Source: Plutella xylostella (Eukaryota; Arthropoda; Insecta; Lepidoptera; Plutellidae). Taken from it: a stretch of 64,000 bases of DNA. The stretch covers positions 6,889,501 to 6,953,500 of the forward strand of contig NC_063983.1 in the NCBI RefSeq assembly GCF_932276165.1, read 5' to 3'. The translations under genes and the position numbers were made by a program. Positions 38,059-51,165 of the stretch are shown here, in pieces. The stretch's first letter is position 1; the number at the start of each line of letters is the position of its first letter. Below the pieces are notes generated by a model. The model ran no database searches, was not told where the DNA came from, and saw nothing but the letters and a program-made list of their open reading frames with translations.

Positions 38059-38663
38059 CAGTGGCTAGAACGCCGGAGTGTTCAGCATGATAGCTCTATG
38101 CGTAAATGTGATTTAATGAAAGTAATTGATGAGCAAAACACAGAGAAAAAATACAAAATTGATGAAATTTTGAAAGAAAATGGTCATATCGTGCTTCGCC
38201 TACCCCCATACCACCCGGATTTAAATCCTATTGAACTTGTGTGGGGGTACGTGAAAGGCGAGCTCGCAAGAACGTCGATTGACTCTAACTTAGATAAAAA
38301 GATAAAAGACTTAGAGTTGCTTTTCTCTAATTATTCGCCTGAAAAGTGGAGAAATTGTGACGACCATGTCATAAAAAATGAAGACGAATATTATAAATCT
38401 GATAGAGTATTTGACGATGTATTGGACAGGTATGTTATTGTTTATTTATAATTGAATGTTAATTAAACATAAAATATTATAGTTACACTGAACTAATATG
38501 ACTGGCGTACTCTAGTACATTATACTTCAAAGTAGGTTTTTGTTTTTGTTTTAGATTTATAATTGAAGTTAATGAAAATGATGATGAAGATGAGGATGAC
38601 GACGACGATGAACAAGTTCAAACAGAGAGTGAACATGAAAGTGACATGGAAATTGATTTATAA
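38059..38663 (+). pseudogene. C-terminal half of an IS630/Tc1-like (DDE_3) transposase
   Basis: Two exons (38059-38429 and 38555-38663) join in frame. The first contains LRLPPYHPDLNPIELVWGYVKGEL, the diagnostic DDE_3 segment whose glutamate in PIE is the third catalytic acid. The second encodes an acidic tail (NENDDEDEDDDDDE) and ends at TAA 38661, followed at once by AATAAA. The N-terminal DNA-binding domain and the first two catalytic acids are absent, although an acceptor-like tract precedes 38059. It is an incomplete transposase copy. Confidence 0.75.
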
Positions 38664-38700
38664 AATAAAACACTTTAACATAAATAAATTCAAATTGGTA

Positions 38701-38790
38701 GATATTCTGAAGGTAGACATCCTAATTTTAATGCTGTCAAACTATAATTTTTAAGCTAAATATGACATTTACGGGAACACTCATAGAATA
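38701..38790. repeat. Repeat shared with the hairpin at 57828-57981
   Basis: Shared words are ATTCTGAAGG, ATTTTAA(T/C)GCTGTCAAACTA and ATGACATTTACGG. The placement just after the DDE_3 transposase suggests the terminal sequence of that transposon family; this is inference. Confidence 0.5.
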
Positions 38791-39235
38791 AAATTTTACT
38801 TACTCTTACATTACATCAGAAATAGTTACAAGCTATCGCGAGATTAATCCGGGCACACTTTTCTACGTGTGTAGCATGTCGTGCTACCTCGCCCCCGCCA
38901 CGTCTCTCACCCCGCAAGGAGGGTCGCGCACGAAGTTGTCAAGCTATACTCTATGATGGCAGCGACCACTGCAACAAAATTTGAGAATCAGAATCTATAA
39001 AACTTTGTCTATGTCAGCGGCCGCGGCAAATTTAAGATTCTTTACTTTCAATGAGCCGTTTTCACATTTCGTTAGCCTCACAGAATAACATATTGTGATC
39101 TGAGTGTGTTCTGAGGGTTTGAAAGTTGGTACAACCCCAGACAACGCCATCTATTTCTCCAAAAAGGAACTTTTTTTTTTTTAACAAACGCCTCATACCA
39201 GTCTGTAGCAATTTATAACTTCTAACACAAATGTA

Positions 39236-40397
39236 TAGTGCCACAATCTTATCTGTTCCGGTGGCGACGTCGCTGTCATGGAATCCAGTGATGCCATCGA
39301 TTAAATTTTGCCTATTTCTGGTTTAAACGACTGCTATTACCTATTGTTATAATTTTAAACCAGAAATAGGCAAAATTTAATACATTCATAAGTATAGATA
39401 AATCAAAATATAGGGTCGATAGTAAATGAAAGTGGATATAATATATCAAACGACATTTGTTGTATGGAAAATTTGTCCACGGCGAACAGAAATAAAATTA
39501 GTTCTGATTATGTTCTGCTTCTGATATAGGAGATTAAATCTAGATTACAATGGTATAGGTAATATATGTGGGTCGTGAGAATAACGAGATAGATAGACTT
39601 AAAAAAACTATTAATTAAGTATTATTTTTGAACACTTTATTTTACATTTTCTAAAGTAACAAGAAACAAAAGCATACAATTAAAAGAAATTCAGACAGTG
39701 TGCAAAGGCTAATTCATCATCATCATCATCATCATCTCGACCCATCACGTCCCCACTGCTGGGGCACGGGTCTCCTTCCAAAGGCTAATTGCTAAAAAGC
39801 AATTTCTTTCAGCCAACTCTTGATAAGTTGGGAAAACAATGACATGTCATAAATCATCATTATTTCGTCTAAAATCGCTGCAGGTGCGCGAAATTCTTCT
39901 TGGTATATTGCCTAAGATTTAAAGTATCATGTCACGTCCTCACACCTGTAACCAAAGAAAAATAAAGATTATATACTTTTCATCACGAGTACCACGACCC
40001 ATCCCGTCCCCACTGCTGGGGCACGGGCCTCTCGGGAAAATATTTCATAAAATTACATGGAGTATAATTGGGTAAAATTATTCGTCATATTTGGCAACAC
40101 TAACCTGTAGCCGCTGCAACTCGTTCTTCCAATTTTTCAAACGGAATTAAAGGCGCCTGAATACGTTATTCTTCCTGCATAAAGCCAATATATATAGTAC
40201 TACTTTCCTTGCATCACATTACAGCGTTTTTGGCAGTATTTCACCCAGAAAATCACAAAACAAATTAAATAACGTAGCGTCAGCTTATTCGCAGAAATTG
40301 ACAACTCAAATAACGCACAGAGTATGAAATGACGTTTGACAATGACGTCTCGTTGTTGCACATTTTGACCACCGGAACAGATAAGATTGTGGCACTA
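39236..40397. mobile_element. 1.16-kb TA-flanked element with about 30-bp inverted ends
   Basis: The ends TAGTGCCACAATCTTATCTG... and ...CAGATAAGATTGTGGCACTA are perfect inverted copies for about 30 bases, flanked by TA (39234-39235, 40398-40399). Inside are a 26-bp perfect-arm hairpin (39300-39325 with 39356-39381) and two short copies of a GTCCCCACTGCTGGGGCACG repeat (near 39750 and 40005). No transposase frame. It shares its ends with the MITE at 12438-12650. Confidence 0.8.
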
Positions 40398-40689
40398 TAT
40401 GGAGTTTGGATAGTTTTTTCATTCTATCTCACTCACTTCCTCTAACCTTTCATGTCTCATAAAATTACCTACTCTGTGCATAAAATGTAATCTGTCATTT
40501 ACCTACTCTGTGCTATATTACCTACTCTGTGTTCAATCTTCAATACTTTACTTTTATCCCTGCCTAAATTGTTAAGTAGTTAATAATTTAATTTTTCATC
40601 AATGCACAATACCTATAGGTATTTTTTAATTTTACTTTACCGAAGGCGTTTTTAGGACATTGTAGTAAGTATAGAAAAAAAAACACAAA

Positions 40690-40945
40690 AAACACGCACT
40701 CACGCCTTGTACTAATGTACTCCCTTGCGGGGTAGGCAGAAGTGCATTGCTGCACCCACTTTTCGGCAGAGTGTTATGTTAGTCCCAATGTAATAGGGGG
40801 CGGGCCTATTGCCATTTTACGGGCACATCCAAGACCCGAGAACAAATATCTGTGTTTAAACAAATATCTGCCCCAGCCGGGAATCGAACCCGGGACCATC
40901 GGCTCAGTAGTCAGGGTCACTAACCACTACGCCATTCGGTCGTAA
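40690..40945 (-). mobile_element. tRNA-derived SINE
   Basis: On the minus strand it begins ACGACCGAATGGCGTAGTGG, with a B-box (GGGTTCGATTCCC), matching the SINE at 55552-55800. Its tail part contains GGGCCTATTGCCA-type words also found near 41200. Confidence 0.7.
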
Positions 40946-40989
40946 GTATAGAAGTACCTACATAATCAGTAACTTTATGGGATATAACT

Positions 40990-41300
40990 CTACTTCTACA
41001 ACCAAAGAGAGGTGACGGTGCCGGGTTCGATCCCCAGTTGGGGCCAATAGATGAGACTAAAAGTGTAAATATATTCCACCGCCCTAACCATGCACCTCCA
41101 AAGTGACGTAAAAATGCCTCATGTGTTGCTGCACTCACTTCTAGCCAGTGTTAATGAGTGTTATAACCACTGTGTATTGTAAGTCCCGTCGTGATAGGGG
41201 TGGTGAGTTGGTGACCATATTGCCAACTTCCGGGCCATCTAAGACCCAATGGCCGCCGTACGGAGATCGAACCATCGGCACAGACAGACACGTAGGGTAG
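40990..41300 (+). repeat. Second SINE-like repeat
   Basis: A B-box-like GGGTTCGATCCCC stands at about 41022, followed by the body ACTCACTTCTAGCCAG, AGTCCCGTCGTGATAGGGG and CCGGGCCATCTAAGACCC. Borders are unclear. Confidence 0.5.
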
Positions 41301-41450
41301 GTAGGATAGAATACTAGATAGGCAATTTAAAATGCAGTCTATTTTAGTTAGGTATAGTGTAGTTTTTGGCCTCATAACTTGGCCGTCATAGCTGCTTATC
41401 GACTTAGGTCCTAAGGTTCTGCGTTGGGCACTCTGGAGATTAACTGGTAG

Positions 41451-41477
41451 ATGATGATGATGATGATGATGATGATT
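41451..41477. repeat. (ATG)n microsatellite at a LINE 3' end
   Basis: Nine ATG/GAT units directly follow, on the minus strand, the stop of the LINE frame. Such trinucleotide tails are the normal 3' ends of this kind of LINE. Confidence 0.8.
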
Positions 41478-41515
41478 GGTCCGACCGATTTCGGCCATGG
41501 CGACCACTTCGACCC

Positions 41516-42744
41516 CTAGTTCTGTTGTCGCGCGTGCGCCCTAAGATGGCTTATATAGCCGATCTTTGCGGCGAACCCCCTTGCACAGTGTGGGCATGTG
41601 AGTATGCCGCCGACATAATTATAGTTGATGGCGGCAGGTGGACGAGCTTTTAAGTGGTCGCGTTTCGCGTCTAATTCAGCTTTACGCTGCAGCTCGAATT
41701 CGCGTACTCGTCTTGCCACCACCCTGCGCCATTCAGGCCGTTGTGCCGCCAAATCTTCCCAACGAGAGGGCTCAATGTTGCATCTTTTCATGTGCCGCTT
41801 CTGAACATCTTTATATCGGAGGAGTTGTCCGCCAGGTTTCCGCTTACCCTCCTCTAGTTCAGAATAAAAGATGCGCTTCGCCACTCTCTCCTCCGCCATA
41901 CGCGATACGTGACCGCACCACCGAAGTTGTCGACGCATTAAATAGGCCTCAATGCCACCAACATTGGCCCGTCGCAGAACTTCGGTGTTACGCACTCGGT
42001 CAGACCATTGGATCTTTATGATGGATCGTAGGCATTTGAGGTGGAAACGATCTAAAGTGCGTATGTGGTTGCGATACAAACACCACGTCTCGGAGGAGTA
42101 TAGGAGGTTTGGCAGCACAATCGCCATATACATGGATATTTTGGTAGCCAGATTAAGATCATGTGAGCAGAAGACCTTGGAACGCAGTTTGCCAAATGCC
42201 GCGGCTGCAGCACTTATTCTGTTGTTAATTTCGGCGTCAAGGTCACACTTGGATGTTAAAGTGCTCCCCAGATAACGAAACTTGTGCACCTGCTTCAGCT
42301 CATCTTCCCCAAGCTTTATCGATAGTGTCTCGTGACCGTGTGTGTCTAAGGTCATGACCTCAGTCTTTTTGACACTAATCTTTAGGCCGAACTTGCAGCA
42401 AGCTTGGTGGAATGAGGACATTAGCTGTTGTAACCCATCTGGGGATTCTGCTAAAAAGCACAAGTCGTCTGCATACATGATCTCTGTGATCAATGCGTGC
42501 GACACTTTAGTACGTGCTTTAAGTCTGACTAAGTTGAAAAGGTTGCCTGTGCGAAAGCGGATCCGGACTCCCTCGGAGACTGTTTGTAAGACTTCTTGAC
42601 TACTACTGCAAAGTATAAGGCGAACAATGTTGGTGCAAGGACACACCCTTGTTTCACCCCACAGGTAACGGGGAAGAAATTTGATTGCTCACCATCTACT
42701 GCGACACAGCACTGCATATCGTCAGGTAAATAATAATGATACAA
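41516..42744 (-). mobile_element. 5'-truncated LINE: reverse transcriptase end plus C2H2 zinc finger
   Basis: The frame 41516-42646 contains the catalytic [11 protein letters not shown] of reverse transcriptase, the thumb ([19 protein letters not shown]), and the usual C-terminal [20 protein letters not shown] and [15 protein letters not shown] motifs. It ends in a C2H2 finger (CPHCARGF...HLRAH). Upstream, 42529-42744 in another frame encodes the preceding palm motif ([13 protein letters not shown]), so a frameshift near 42590 and a 5' truncation have inactivated the copy. An uncharacterised LINE of the RTE/CR1-like kind. Confidence 0.85.
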
Positions 42745-43279
42745 ATATAAATTTGATTAGGTACTTAGATGCCTCTGCCTATCTATCTGGCATCATCGTC
42801 CATCACCGATCATTATAATATTGTTTCATTCGTCTGTGGGATTAAAGCAGCGTCGCTCACTCGCTTGATCGGTGATGATGATCTCCCAACTTTTGAACTA
42901 ATCATTTGAACAACGCGGTCTTGAAGGTATAAGTATACTATCTGTAATGTAACTAGATAGACCTTTCAACTAATAATTTGCTACTTAGTTAGGTACTTAA
43001 GTACATTTATACTTTTATAGGGATAGGCAAGATATAAGAATGAGTGATGCTCTGAACTTGACGGACCAGCTAGCCAGCTACCGTACCACCAGCGACACAT
43101 TAATAATCGCTCGCCTGGCAAATATGTCATTTCATGATTACTTATTAGTTAACTAGATAACTCAGGTACCTAACTACATAGTTACCTACTGGTTAATTAT
43201 TCTAATAAATGAATAGGTATAGATATTTCGGAGGTAAGTAGTAGTAGTAGGTATGAATGTACGCCCATTTGGCGCTCAG

Positions 43280-43766
43280 CAGAGTCGGCTGGCGTCATGG
43301 CGTCATCGTCATCACCGTGTTTGTGTTTGGTTCCACTTGTGAACATGCGGCGTATCAACAAACTGGATCCGAGCGAGACCACACCGCCAAGTGTGGCACG
43401 CGAAACATTTCATGAGACAGGCGAGACGGAAGATTCATTTCATCAGTTCACGTTCAGTTTATCGCGGGATTCGGCACGAGCGAACGTACTTCGCGCGCGG
43501 GCCGAATCATAACCTCAACCTCAACGCAAATTTTAGTGAAAACTTTCACCCGTTGAATGAAACCCTTTCGGTAGTGCCAAAAATTACCACTTTCCCTCCT
43601 ACCTAGTGTTGCTTCCTGAAAGTGAGTGTTTTTCCGACGTGACAGTGTTGTGTTTACAAGTTGTAGCGGAATAGGAATAGCATTGTGGAACTTCATGCTG
43701 TGCGGTTTGTTTAAAGTTTGTGAACGTTTTGTGCGGCCGTGAACTTGGAAAAAAAAGTTATCTTAG
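43280..43766 (+). other. Possible untranslated first exon and promoter
   Basis: A locally GC-rich, CpG-rich block in AT-rich surroundings contains initiator-like TCAGTT words (near 43446-43460) and ends TCTTAG before a strong GTAAGT donor at 43767. No long frame without stops has coding character. It would suit a 5' UTR exon of a gene whose coding exons lie further right, but that gene is not seen here. Confidence 0.3.
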
Positions 43767-46700
43767 GTAAGTTCAGCAATTAAAAGTATTAAAACATGCC
43801 TAAGTACTTATATAGTCCCGACCTGTTTAGTTACAAGCCTTACTTCTTACTTCATTTTTTATATTTGTGTAGGTATTTCATGTTAATCCAGACTCAATGC
43901 TAGACTGCTAGACATACCTACATAACATAACAAAACAACAGGTAGGTAGGTATATGTAGTTTGTAGTAGGACTGTATGTACCTACTTATCTTTGTACTTA
44001 AATATCTGCCTGTACACATACCTACATGATTCAGCTGTAATAATGTAGGTAAATAAACAAACTGCGCATCTAGGTTTTTTAATTACTGTCTTTTCTTTAC
44101 GTGGTCTTTCAGTTGGTTCCTACACTTACTTAGTTAGGTACCTACGTAGTACCTACATGCTCGTGCTATCCAATAAACCCTGAAAACTGATTCTGAAACT
44201 TATAAGACGATTTTCGTACCACCTACAGACTCTACAGTAGCAATATTGTATTAGTAGATAGCCTACCTAGTTACTATGCGTGTGAATTTTTATAGGCAGA
44301 TTGAAAACAGTCCAGGTTCTATCTAACTTCCTTCAGGCAGATTAGTTTATTTTGTTTGTTCCCGGATTTGAGGTGCTATTTATTATTTCCAGACGTGGTC
44401 TGTGGCTGAGATCTAGGTCATGTCTATGGATAATACAGTTATGATGTACCTACTTGCTTACTTATATCCGAAATCATTGTTTTTTCATCAAATTCGAGGG
44501 CTATACATCCTACATACTTAATTCATTTTACCTACTTAGCTCGGTACATCACCTATACCTTTGGGGAAATCCATGCTGACCCGATTTCAAACCAATATCC
44601 TGTGAGACCAAATCATCGTGAATCGGTTTCACGCTTGATTTGTAGATTCTGTAGGTACTAGGTAGGTACCTACTTAGGTGTCATCTTAAAAAAATAAAAA
44701 TCATTCCTCCTACATACCTAACCTAGGTCGTTTAAATACAGATACTTAAGTGGTAAGTAAGTACAAAATACCTCAATCAATGACCACAATTTGGTGGAGT
44801 TTGATTGAGGTCAGTAACGGAACTGGCTTGACGCCGAACAAAACAACACTGCGAAATTCTCTCTTTGTGCCTGTTTGTAGTTTGCACTCTTTGTAGTTTC
44901 GAAGTAAGTAGAGGGTTTATTTTCTAATTTATTTGCTATGCTGTAGGCAGACGCAGAAGTAGATGGCGGGATAACCTGGACGCCTTTTGTAGGAACTAGA
45001 ATGAGTAGATTAGGCCATTACAGGGATAGGTGGAAGACCCAGGGACCTTTGCCCAGCAGTGAGAGTGGGATACAATATTAATTATAGGTTAATTTGGAAA
45101 AAAAGGTATTCTTAGTTTTTTATCTAAACTGTGTTAGATCTCTATGTATAGGTATCAAAGTCGTTAAATAATAGGGCAGCCGAAAACCTGCAAGGTCACT
45201 CGCTCATCATCATCATCATCAGCTTGTTCCCGCGATAAGGGCACCCAGGTATTTTTATTTATTACCTTTTTCTTTTTGATATTACTGGGATATAAAGTAG
45301 CGTCCTTCATACAGGGCCCTCAGTCACACTTCAATTCAAACACACACACAACACAACTACTTACTCCGTACCTAATCTCTTTGTTCACTGTGGCCTGTGG
45401 AAATGATGTCAAACATTTTAATTAAAACATTTAGACCGGAATTGCTAAATCGAGCGCTACATTGAAATCGATTTCAGGAGTAAACTTTATGTTAATTTAA
45501 TTTTTGTTCCGTAACCGCGGCACAGACCGCGACACTTGAAAGTCGAAAGAATATTTTATCGTGTTTTTGTAGTAATGGCGTCAAAACAAGGACTTTTAAA
45601 ACACTTTGTTACGCTTCGCGCACTTCACTTCTCTCTAATAGCAGTTATTTACTTATTTCAAAACATATTTTTGGAATAACTAGGTACTTAATAATGATAT
45701 TACTTATTATTATTATATACAAACATCTATGTGTAAATGTATACTTTATAGCAATAGGTTAGGTACTACTATGTTAGGCCGATGTGATGTAGGTACTATG
45801 CCTTATGTCCTATGGTATTAATACTACCTCAAGCACATGCTACCATCGGCCTTACCAAGAATGAGCAATGATAATAAACTTGAACAACTACCCAACTTAA
45901 CAAGACACAGAGCTAAGTGCATACCTCACTCTACCTTATACCACCCTACTATAGGTCGGGGTTAAAAACACCAAAATGAATGATTTCTAGATTGTCGAGG
46001 CAACCATCAAGGCCCGCAAAGAATCAGTTTTTAATAGCAATTACTATCAAATTCAAGGTGATATGGAAATTTGTCATCTGTTATATGTATGTTATAATAC
46101 ATAGATGTTAGGTAGATAGGAGTGTCTATAATTAATGGCATAACTATGTTAAAACTATAGCGAGTATTTTTCACATCTCATCTCGTAGTATCAACCTAGT
46201 AGGACAGCTACCAGTTTCTTAAGATCACAACAAAACGATCACTACTCAGAGAATATTCTTAGAATTGACTGACGTGTGTCGTTCCTTCCTTTTCGTTAAG
46301 TTTGAGACGATTCCTGTACTTCAGTCTTCAGTAGGTTATATTTCCGATAGTAATCGTAAAGACAACAGGAAAATACTGATAGGCTTCTACCTGTATACTA
46401 GGTACCTACCTATATTCTGTTTATTTTTGTTAGATACGTAGGAATAACCTCCGCAAATGGCCGTGTATGGAGAGTGCATGCAACTAATGGCACCATTCTA
46501 CTAAAGAACTGAAGTAAAAGTAGCGTTTATTAAAGTAATTGTAGTAGATTTATAGAGGTTATAATTCCCATAGGGATAGACGACGTTTTAGTCGAATCTA
46601 AATTAAATCCTTGCAGACACACGATACAAATTAAAAACGTTAGATAGTCCATAAATAATGATTTCCGATACCTCACTGTACTTTTACTATCCGCCTACAC

Positions 46701-49700
46701 GGAACGCTGAAACATTATGTCGTTATTTCTGCTCCAAATAGAAGACATAGTGCCTAGTAAATGTGCTATAAAATGCGTTGTAAAGGCGCCATGAAATTTT
46801 GTGAAAACTTGACTTTTGTAACTTCACGTATCACCAGTGAGTAGGTAGATTATAAAATATTAAAGTGTTTACGCTGGGTTGGCCCGTGCAATTCTTTTGC
46901 TGACACTACAGTAACTGCTGCTGAAAATATAAGGTAGTATTTATGATTATGATGACTTCATGACATCATCATTCAGTTCGAATGCCGAAAACTATGTACA
47001 ACAATTCCTATTATCATAGTACACCTTTCTTACTGACCTTGTGTGCTAGTTTTGTACATACTTATTTAGGTTTGCCTTTGACAGCACTATTAAATTTCTA
47101 TGGAAAAACCCTTTACGTCCCTCCGTGATGTGTTGAAAGCTACTCCCAGCTATTAATGGGGTCTCATTGTTTTGATAGTCGAAACAGACATTCAATGTAT
47201 TGGGGTGGCCCCTAACGTAATAGGCAAGTTGATACTGTTGAGGGTAGGTTGGTACTTGACATACTAGCAGACTATATTGAAGTTGTTTTTGTTCATTTTA
47301 TAACCTTTTATGGTATCTTCCTTCCGTGTGTGTCTTAATAATTATGAAACGATTCCAACTGTCTAACTAAACTATATGAGGTAACTAGTATTTCCTAGGA
47401 TTGAGTGAATCTTTCGGGAAATTCCTGAAAATTTCACTAAGTATAACGATACCACAGAGGTACTGTTATGTGCAGAAGACTTATTTAATAACAAACTAGT
47501 CCTTATAGCTCCTATACGACTAAAAGATTACCGTAAGTCGAGCGTGAATTTAGTGTTTTTACAGGCTTTATGGTAAGTACCTACTTATGTAAATTAGTCA
47601 TGGATGTCAAGTGTTAAGTAAAACACGTGTAAGTAAGTTAAACCTTATTGGTATCGGATTTCGGATGTTTCTTGTGGTTATGGTATAGGTCGTATCTGTA
47701 AGGTATAAGTACGTAGCTACATCATCATCATCATCATCATCATCATCAGAGGTGACTCACGTGATAGGTCACGATCCGTATCACCGTTTTTGAATGAGAA
47801 CAGTACAATGCACTTAGGGTACATAATACAATCTAGGTCTGCAGGTTTTCTCACGATGTTTTCCATCATAGTTCATAATTCCTCATTATCATCCAATAAT
47901 CTGTCTGGCGTCACATACTCACATCACAAGCCATGTCAGTAGGTAGGTACTTAAATATTTATCTACATATATTTTGACTGCGATCATACAAAACTTGGTG
48001 TAAGAATAAGAAGTAGTCTATAACGAAATTTCGAGAATTTAGTTGATTTCGTAAGTTTAAAAGTCGGCGGTCGATTCGACAGTTCGACACACTTCACTGA
48101 GAACATTGTCGATGAGGTAACCAACGAGGATCAAGGTCGAACTACATTTCTTTAACTGAATTATTGCACTTGTATTAAAACTTGGAGTAGTATCGAAGGT
48201 TCTAGAAATCTAGACCTATGAGACTTTTGAAGTTTTGAACATTAGGGCCCATAGCCCAGGGGTGAATCGAATTCACGACCGGAGGGTTCCGTAGCATTAT
48301 CTACAATTAAAAATACAAGTTCATCATTTTCTGCCGGCAAACATACTTGAAACAAAGTGAAAATTGCGTTTTTTTTACTTAAAAAGAAATTGTTTAATCG
48401 GTACGTATCACACCTACCTACTTATCACACTTCTTATCAATTAAGTATGTATGCCACACCCATTAGGCATCTCGTTTATAAGTAGATAGATACTTGAACT
48501 AAGTACTTTGTATTATCTAGTAATAATAAAATAATAGATAGCAATAATTACTACATAAACAAGGAAGCAGACGAAACTATGTAAGTATTATGATATTCGC
48601 ATCGCATATCGGGATAAAAACAAATTAGTTTTATGGAAATGTAGGTATTAAAGCATAGAAATTAATGCATCAAATCAAGCTGTATTAGCTAACTAATAAT
48701 TCCTAAAATTAAATATGAACCAAAAGATATTTATCACTCGGTAAGTAACACATCCGTAACAAGGTTATCGGTAGGATTATGAATAAGTAAATATCACCAC
48801 ATAATTTGTCTGTAGGAGCACAGTCTCATTCATTCATAATCCGCTATTTTTTATCATCGCCATCATAATAATCTTAATTCTTTCAGAAATCTAAGATTTT
48901 CATCGAGGATGTCGTCAAAATCTGTTAGGCCGTTAAAAAGCTGTGTAGTGAAAATAATACGTCGTTGGTGAAGAGGGTTTTCTATTTTGGAGGCGTGCAA
49001 TCGCACCTTAACGTTTACTGAAAGAGAAAATCAAATCTGCGAGGCAGCTTAACACTCCACAAGTAAGGTAATATACAAACTTTCCAAATTAGGTTTATCC
49101 GTTTTGACGAAGCTATGCCACGTGACAAGAAACAGTACAAACACACACTAGCATAAGTTTATTGTTAGTTAAAACCGGTTTTATCCTTCATTTACAAAGA
49201 ATAAAGGCAATTAGAATCACTCCAATTAATATTAATATTTACGAACGTAAAGTGAACTCGATTCATTTTGCTATCTATAGAGGGATAGAATAATAGCTTA
49301 TTGATAGGAATAGATAGGTATTTCTTTCATTAATCTACAGTTGAGTCATGGCATAAGGATGCCATCTTGTGATAGGATAATGAGGCAGGGCTCCATGTGT
49401 GTTTGGTGATTGTAAGAAGTAACTGGGTATAATAAAGCTACGTCCCCATTTGTATCATTTACCTGTATCACATCTCTATCATAGCTTTTGCGTTCATGAT
49501 CGCTAGTTTGGTTGCAAATATTCGAATAAATCGAACCCTTTGGTCATTTTTGTCACGGAAGCGGTAGCGTTGTTTCTGTGTTGTGTTATGTTTCTTCATA
49601 ATAAATGGTCACAGACTAAAATGTGGTAACTGCGACCCACTGCGGCCCTATCAGGAATATTAGCGGATGACACCGAGATTATACTAACAAAACATAATGA

Positions 49701-49850
49701 CTGTTGCCCTATCCCTAATATACTTTTTTGGCAGTTTGTTGGTTGGCACTTGTTTCTTTTGCAAAGTTATCGTTGTTGGAACCTTTTAGGTAGTAAATAA
49801 GTTAATATAGAGTCAAATTGTTCCCGAGACGTAATATTAGTATGCCGAGA
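43767..49850. other. Noncoding, AT-rich stretch
   Basis: No frame with domain character or consistent splice borders. It holds many TAGGTACCTA words, short (ATC)n runs (45205-45222, 47720-47748) and a SINE fragment at 47745-47860. It may be a long first intron. Confidence 0.5.
47720..47860 (-). repeat. (ATC)n tract with truncated SINE
   Basis: About nine ATC units, then sequence matching the SINE bodies at 10679-11005 and 28066-28338 (CACTTAGGGTACATAATACA, TCTCACGATGTTTTCC). Confidence 0.55.
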
Positions 49851-49856
49851 GCGTTC

Positions 49857-50130
49857 ACTGTTGGGCGGTTCTAGCCGGGCGAAATACAAAGTTTGGGAGA
49901 CGTGTCATGCAATCGATGCGTTTAATGCAACGAAATAGAGTCGTGGTTAGCGCAGCAGGTCTCGGAATCTTCGTGTTTCGTGGTACCTTGCAACTGTGGT
50001 GACGGCTGCTTCCATTCTGTGTGCATCGGAATAAGGAAGTGGCATTTTTGAATTCATATTGTTGGTTACGTGACTTTTTAGTATGGAGAACATTTATTTT
50101 TGCAAATGTCCAAAAGTCGTAGAGCATTAG
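49857..50130 (-). repeat. Dispersed repeat, inverted partner of 52790-53060
   Basis: The word TGCAACGA(A/G)ATAGAGTCGTGGTT is shared with 52822-52850 in opposite orientation, with further similarity around it. It is probably a MITE family; ends were not resolved. Confidence 0.45.
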
Positions 50131-51059
50131 CTCTTGTTCAGAATGAGATGAGTTGTTTTCGTTGAGATGATCCCCTTAGTTACTCACTTTCAGCTTACTA
50201 TGCCACTTTTGCAACATCATGTATGTAGGAAGGCTCATTACTTCCATGATGTTTAATTACCCGCCTAATATCATACCTGCTATGTAAAAGATTTCTCACA
50301 CATCAAACAAAAGGATCATGTCTCGTTCTGGCTAACTCTCGCATCAAAGTTCAATTACCTTACAAAAATCGTAAAATTTGTATCACGTCCCGAATCACAA
50401 GAAACAGTTACAATTTAACACGAGCAGTCGGTGTTGCCATGTGCCTGAATATTGTACGTAATAAAATACAGTCATATGTAGCGTGCCGAAATTAATATGT
50501 TAACATACTCGTACTTTCTTGTCAGCGCAGGCCGTTAAAAGGTGCGAAAAATATAAGAAAAATAGAATTTACTGAAAACACACAACATCTAAGTAATATC
50601 AAAACAAAGAAGCTTTGAGAACAATAAAGCTCTCGAAGACATAGCCACAATACAATATTACATAGGTACATACATGACCTAGTTTTTGATGTTACTTATC
50701 AGCTTATCACAAATACTTTTCAAATCTAAATATTTTTCGATCCATTTAGGTTTAAGCAAACGTATATTTCAGTGTACCTTTGAATATGTTACCAAGGTGC
50801 ATGTTAAAGCTATACTTAACAATAGATTTTCCTTTTCATATCCAACATTTAGTTTCCTTTTCTGCAGTTCCATAAAAGTTTCGTTCATTAACATTTTTCG
50901 TCATGTCTCCAGCCCCGAAATGGGGGCCCGGCTATTAACGATTCAGTCCGATGCTGCCACCTTTTACTTTGCTCTGTGACTTGAATGCGTTTCCGGGAAC
51001 CAAATTTGGAGGAGACTGCCTTCTCGCATCATAATTCTTATGTGATTTGTGGGTTCATC

Positions 51060-51165
51060 TTGTTTTATATACCTATTAATATATATTCATACATAAATAT
51101 TAATATATTTTATATAAATATATATATTAATATATTTTATATAACTATAAATATTAATATATATT
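51060..51165. repeat. AT-only low-complexity tract
   Basis: TATTAATATATATT-type units repeat several times, almost without G or C. Confidence 0.8.

Noticed and set aside
50686..50979. 97-codon frame in the gene-poor region
   Set aside because: AT-rich, phenylalanine/serine-rich translation typical of noncoding DNA, without splice or motif support.
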